DNA of 64,000 nt from Hyphomicrobiales bacterium (lineage in GTDB: Bacteria > Pseudomonadota > Alphaproteobacteria > Rhizobiales > Xanthobacteraceae). The translations under genes were made by a program, and so were the position numbers. Of the stretch, positions 63,333 through 64,000 are shown piece by piece. How positions within the stretch are numbered: position 1 is the stretch's first letter; each line of letters opens with the position of its first letter. The stretch covers positions 124,001-188,000 of the forward strand of contig JAKFYI010000008.1 in NCBI GenBank assembly GCA_021730985.1, read 5' to 3'. The notes under the pieces were generated by a model. That model ran no database searches and was not told the DNA's origin. It saw only the letters and a program-made list of their open reading frames with translations.

Positions 63333-64000
63333 ATGGCGCTCGACGACACACTCCGGCTCCCATTCTTTAACGACGAGCACCGCCGTTTCGCCGAGGCGCT
63401 GGCGCGATGGGCCGACGCGAAATTGCCGGTGTTGCCGCATGACGATGTCGATGCCGCCTGCCGGGCGCGGGTCGCGGCGCTGGGTGAGGCGGGCCTGCTC
63501 AAGGCCGTGGTTCCGGCCGAGTACGGCGGGCTCTATCCGCAACTCGACGTGCGCACGCTCTGCATTGCCCGCGAGGTTCTGGCGTTCCGCGACGGCCTCG
63601 CCGATTTTGCGTTCGCCATGCAGGGGCTGGGCACCGGCTCGATCTCGCTGTTCGGCTCCAACGAGCTGAAGCGGCGTTATCTGCCGCCGGTGCGTGACGG
63701 CAAGGCGATTGCGGCGTTCGCACTGTCCGAGCCGGAAGCCGGCTCCGACGTGGCGGCGCTGGCGATGACCGCGAAGCCGGACGGCGACATGGTGCGCCTC
63801 GACGGCGAGAAAACCTGGATTTCCAACGGCGGCATCGCCGACCATTACGTGGTGTTCGCGCGCAGCGGGGAGGCGCCGGGAGCCAAGGGCCTTTCGGCCT
63901 TCGTGGTCGATGCCGATACGCCGGGACTCGCGGTGTCCGAGCGCATCGATGTGATCGCGCCGCATCCGCTGGCGCGGCTGAGGTTCGACGGCGTGCGGGT
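63333..64000 (+). CDS. Acyl-CoA dehydrogenase, N-terminal part (cut by window end)
   Basis: The first 222 residues are present. N-terminal helical domain ([20 protein letters not shown]) and the beta domain with the FAD-contact [15 protein letters not shown] and [18 protein letters not shown], typical of acyl-CoA dehydrogenases. The C-terminal helical domain is outside the window. It is the fourth gene of the SDR-MarR-hydratase operon and completes a CoA-oxidation set. Confidence 0.92.
   Translation, partial: MALDDTLRLPFFNDEHRRFAEALARWADAKLPVLPHDDVDAACRARVAALGEAGLLKAVVPAEYGGLYPQLDVRTLCIAREVLAFRDGLADFAFAMQGLGTGSISLFGSNELKRRYLPPVRDGKAIAAFALSEPEAGSDVAALAMTAKPDGDMVRLDGEKTWISNGGIADHYVVFARSGEAPGAKGLSAFVVDADTPGLAVSERIDVIAPHPLARLRFDGVR

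Overview
The window is high-GC chromosomal DNA of an alphaproteobacterium of the Bradyrhizobium/Rhodopseudomonas group (Nitrobacteraceae). The evidence is a full hopanoid locus including the 2-methylhopanoid enzyme HpnP, DUF3551 proteins, a dispersed palindrome of the type common in these genomes, and a 2-aminobenzoyl-CoA/salicylyl-CoA type fusion hydroxylase. The genus is inferred, not proven.

Layout. 1-5776: iron uptake, with the start of a PKHD hydroxylase (piuC-like), a siderophore TonB-dependent receptor, a broken PepSY membrane gene, then exbB-exbD-tonB in one overlapping operon. 5845-6712: two small envelope proteins. 7221-24351: an isoprenoid/hopanoid block. dxs, hpnH and hpnN run rightward; hpnC-hpnD-hpnE-shc(hpnF)-hpnG-hpnP run leftward with mostly overlapping or tightly spaced genes; hpnA and an FPP synthase (ispA) run rightward from the divergent hpnC/hpnA gap. 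DXS and FPP synthase supply precursor. HpnC, D and E make squalene, Shc cyclises it, HpnH and HpnG build the C35 side chain, HpnO (37490) makes the amino form, HpnP methylates C-2 and HpnN exports hopanoids. 24372-27124: small secreted proteins.

27296-33484 is an accessory segment. The core gene ispG ends at 33484, and a second, degenerate copy of its 3' end lies at 27296, with a third 26-bp exact copy at 31139. A degraded 3' half of a tRNA-Lys lies at 33389-33427. Between these repeats are an orphan tripartite-transporter binding protein, an AtuA-type gene pair, a LysR regulator, a RelB/YafQ toxin-antitoxin pair, a palindromic repeat and several unknown genes. The pattern looks like old, stacked integrations at the ispG 3' end, but no integrase remains.

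34000-41456: ispG, a second HpnN-like MMPL exporter, hpnO, a 2-hydroxyacid dehydrogenase, and an ECF sigma/membrane anti-sigma pair. 41892-46434: an envelope cluster with an intact secreted caspase-like protease, a small secreted protein, a second caspase-fold protein that has lost both catalytic residues and carries TPRs, and an OmpA-type protein. 46515-53610: an RND efflux pump with an adaptor on each side, then an AsmA protein. 54223-56160: an outer-membrane protein that appears to contain two beta-barrels, followed by a strong terminator. 56311-58029: an unknown protein with a DxDTTA motif resembling class II terpene cyclases. 58072-58145: tRNA-Gln(CUG). 58783-64000: a CoA-linked aromatic degradation locus (fusion hydroxylase, SDR, MarR regulator with a clear palindromic operator, enoyl-CoA hydratase, acyl-CoA dehydrogenase cut by the window end).
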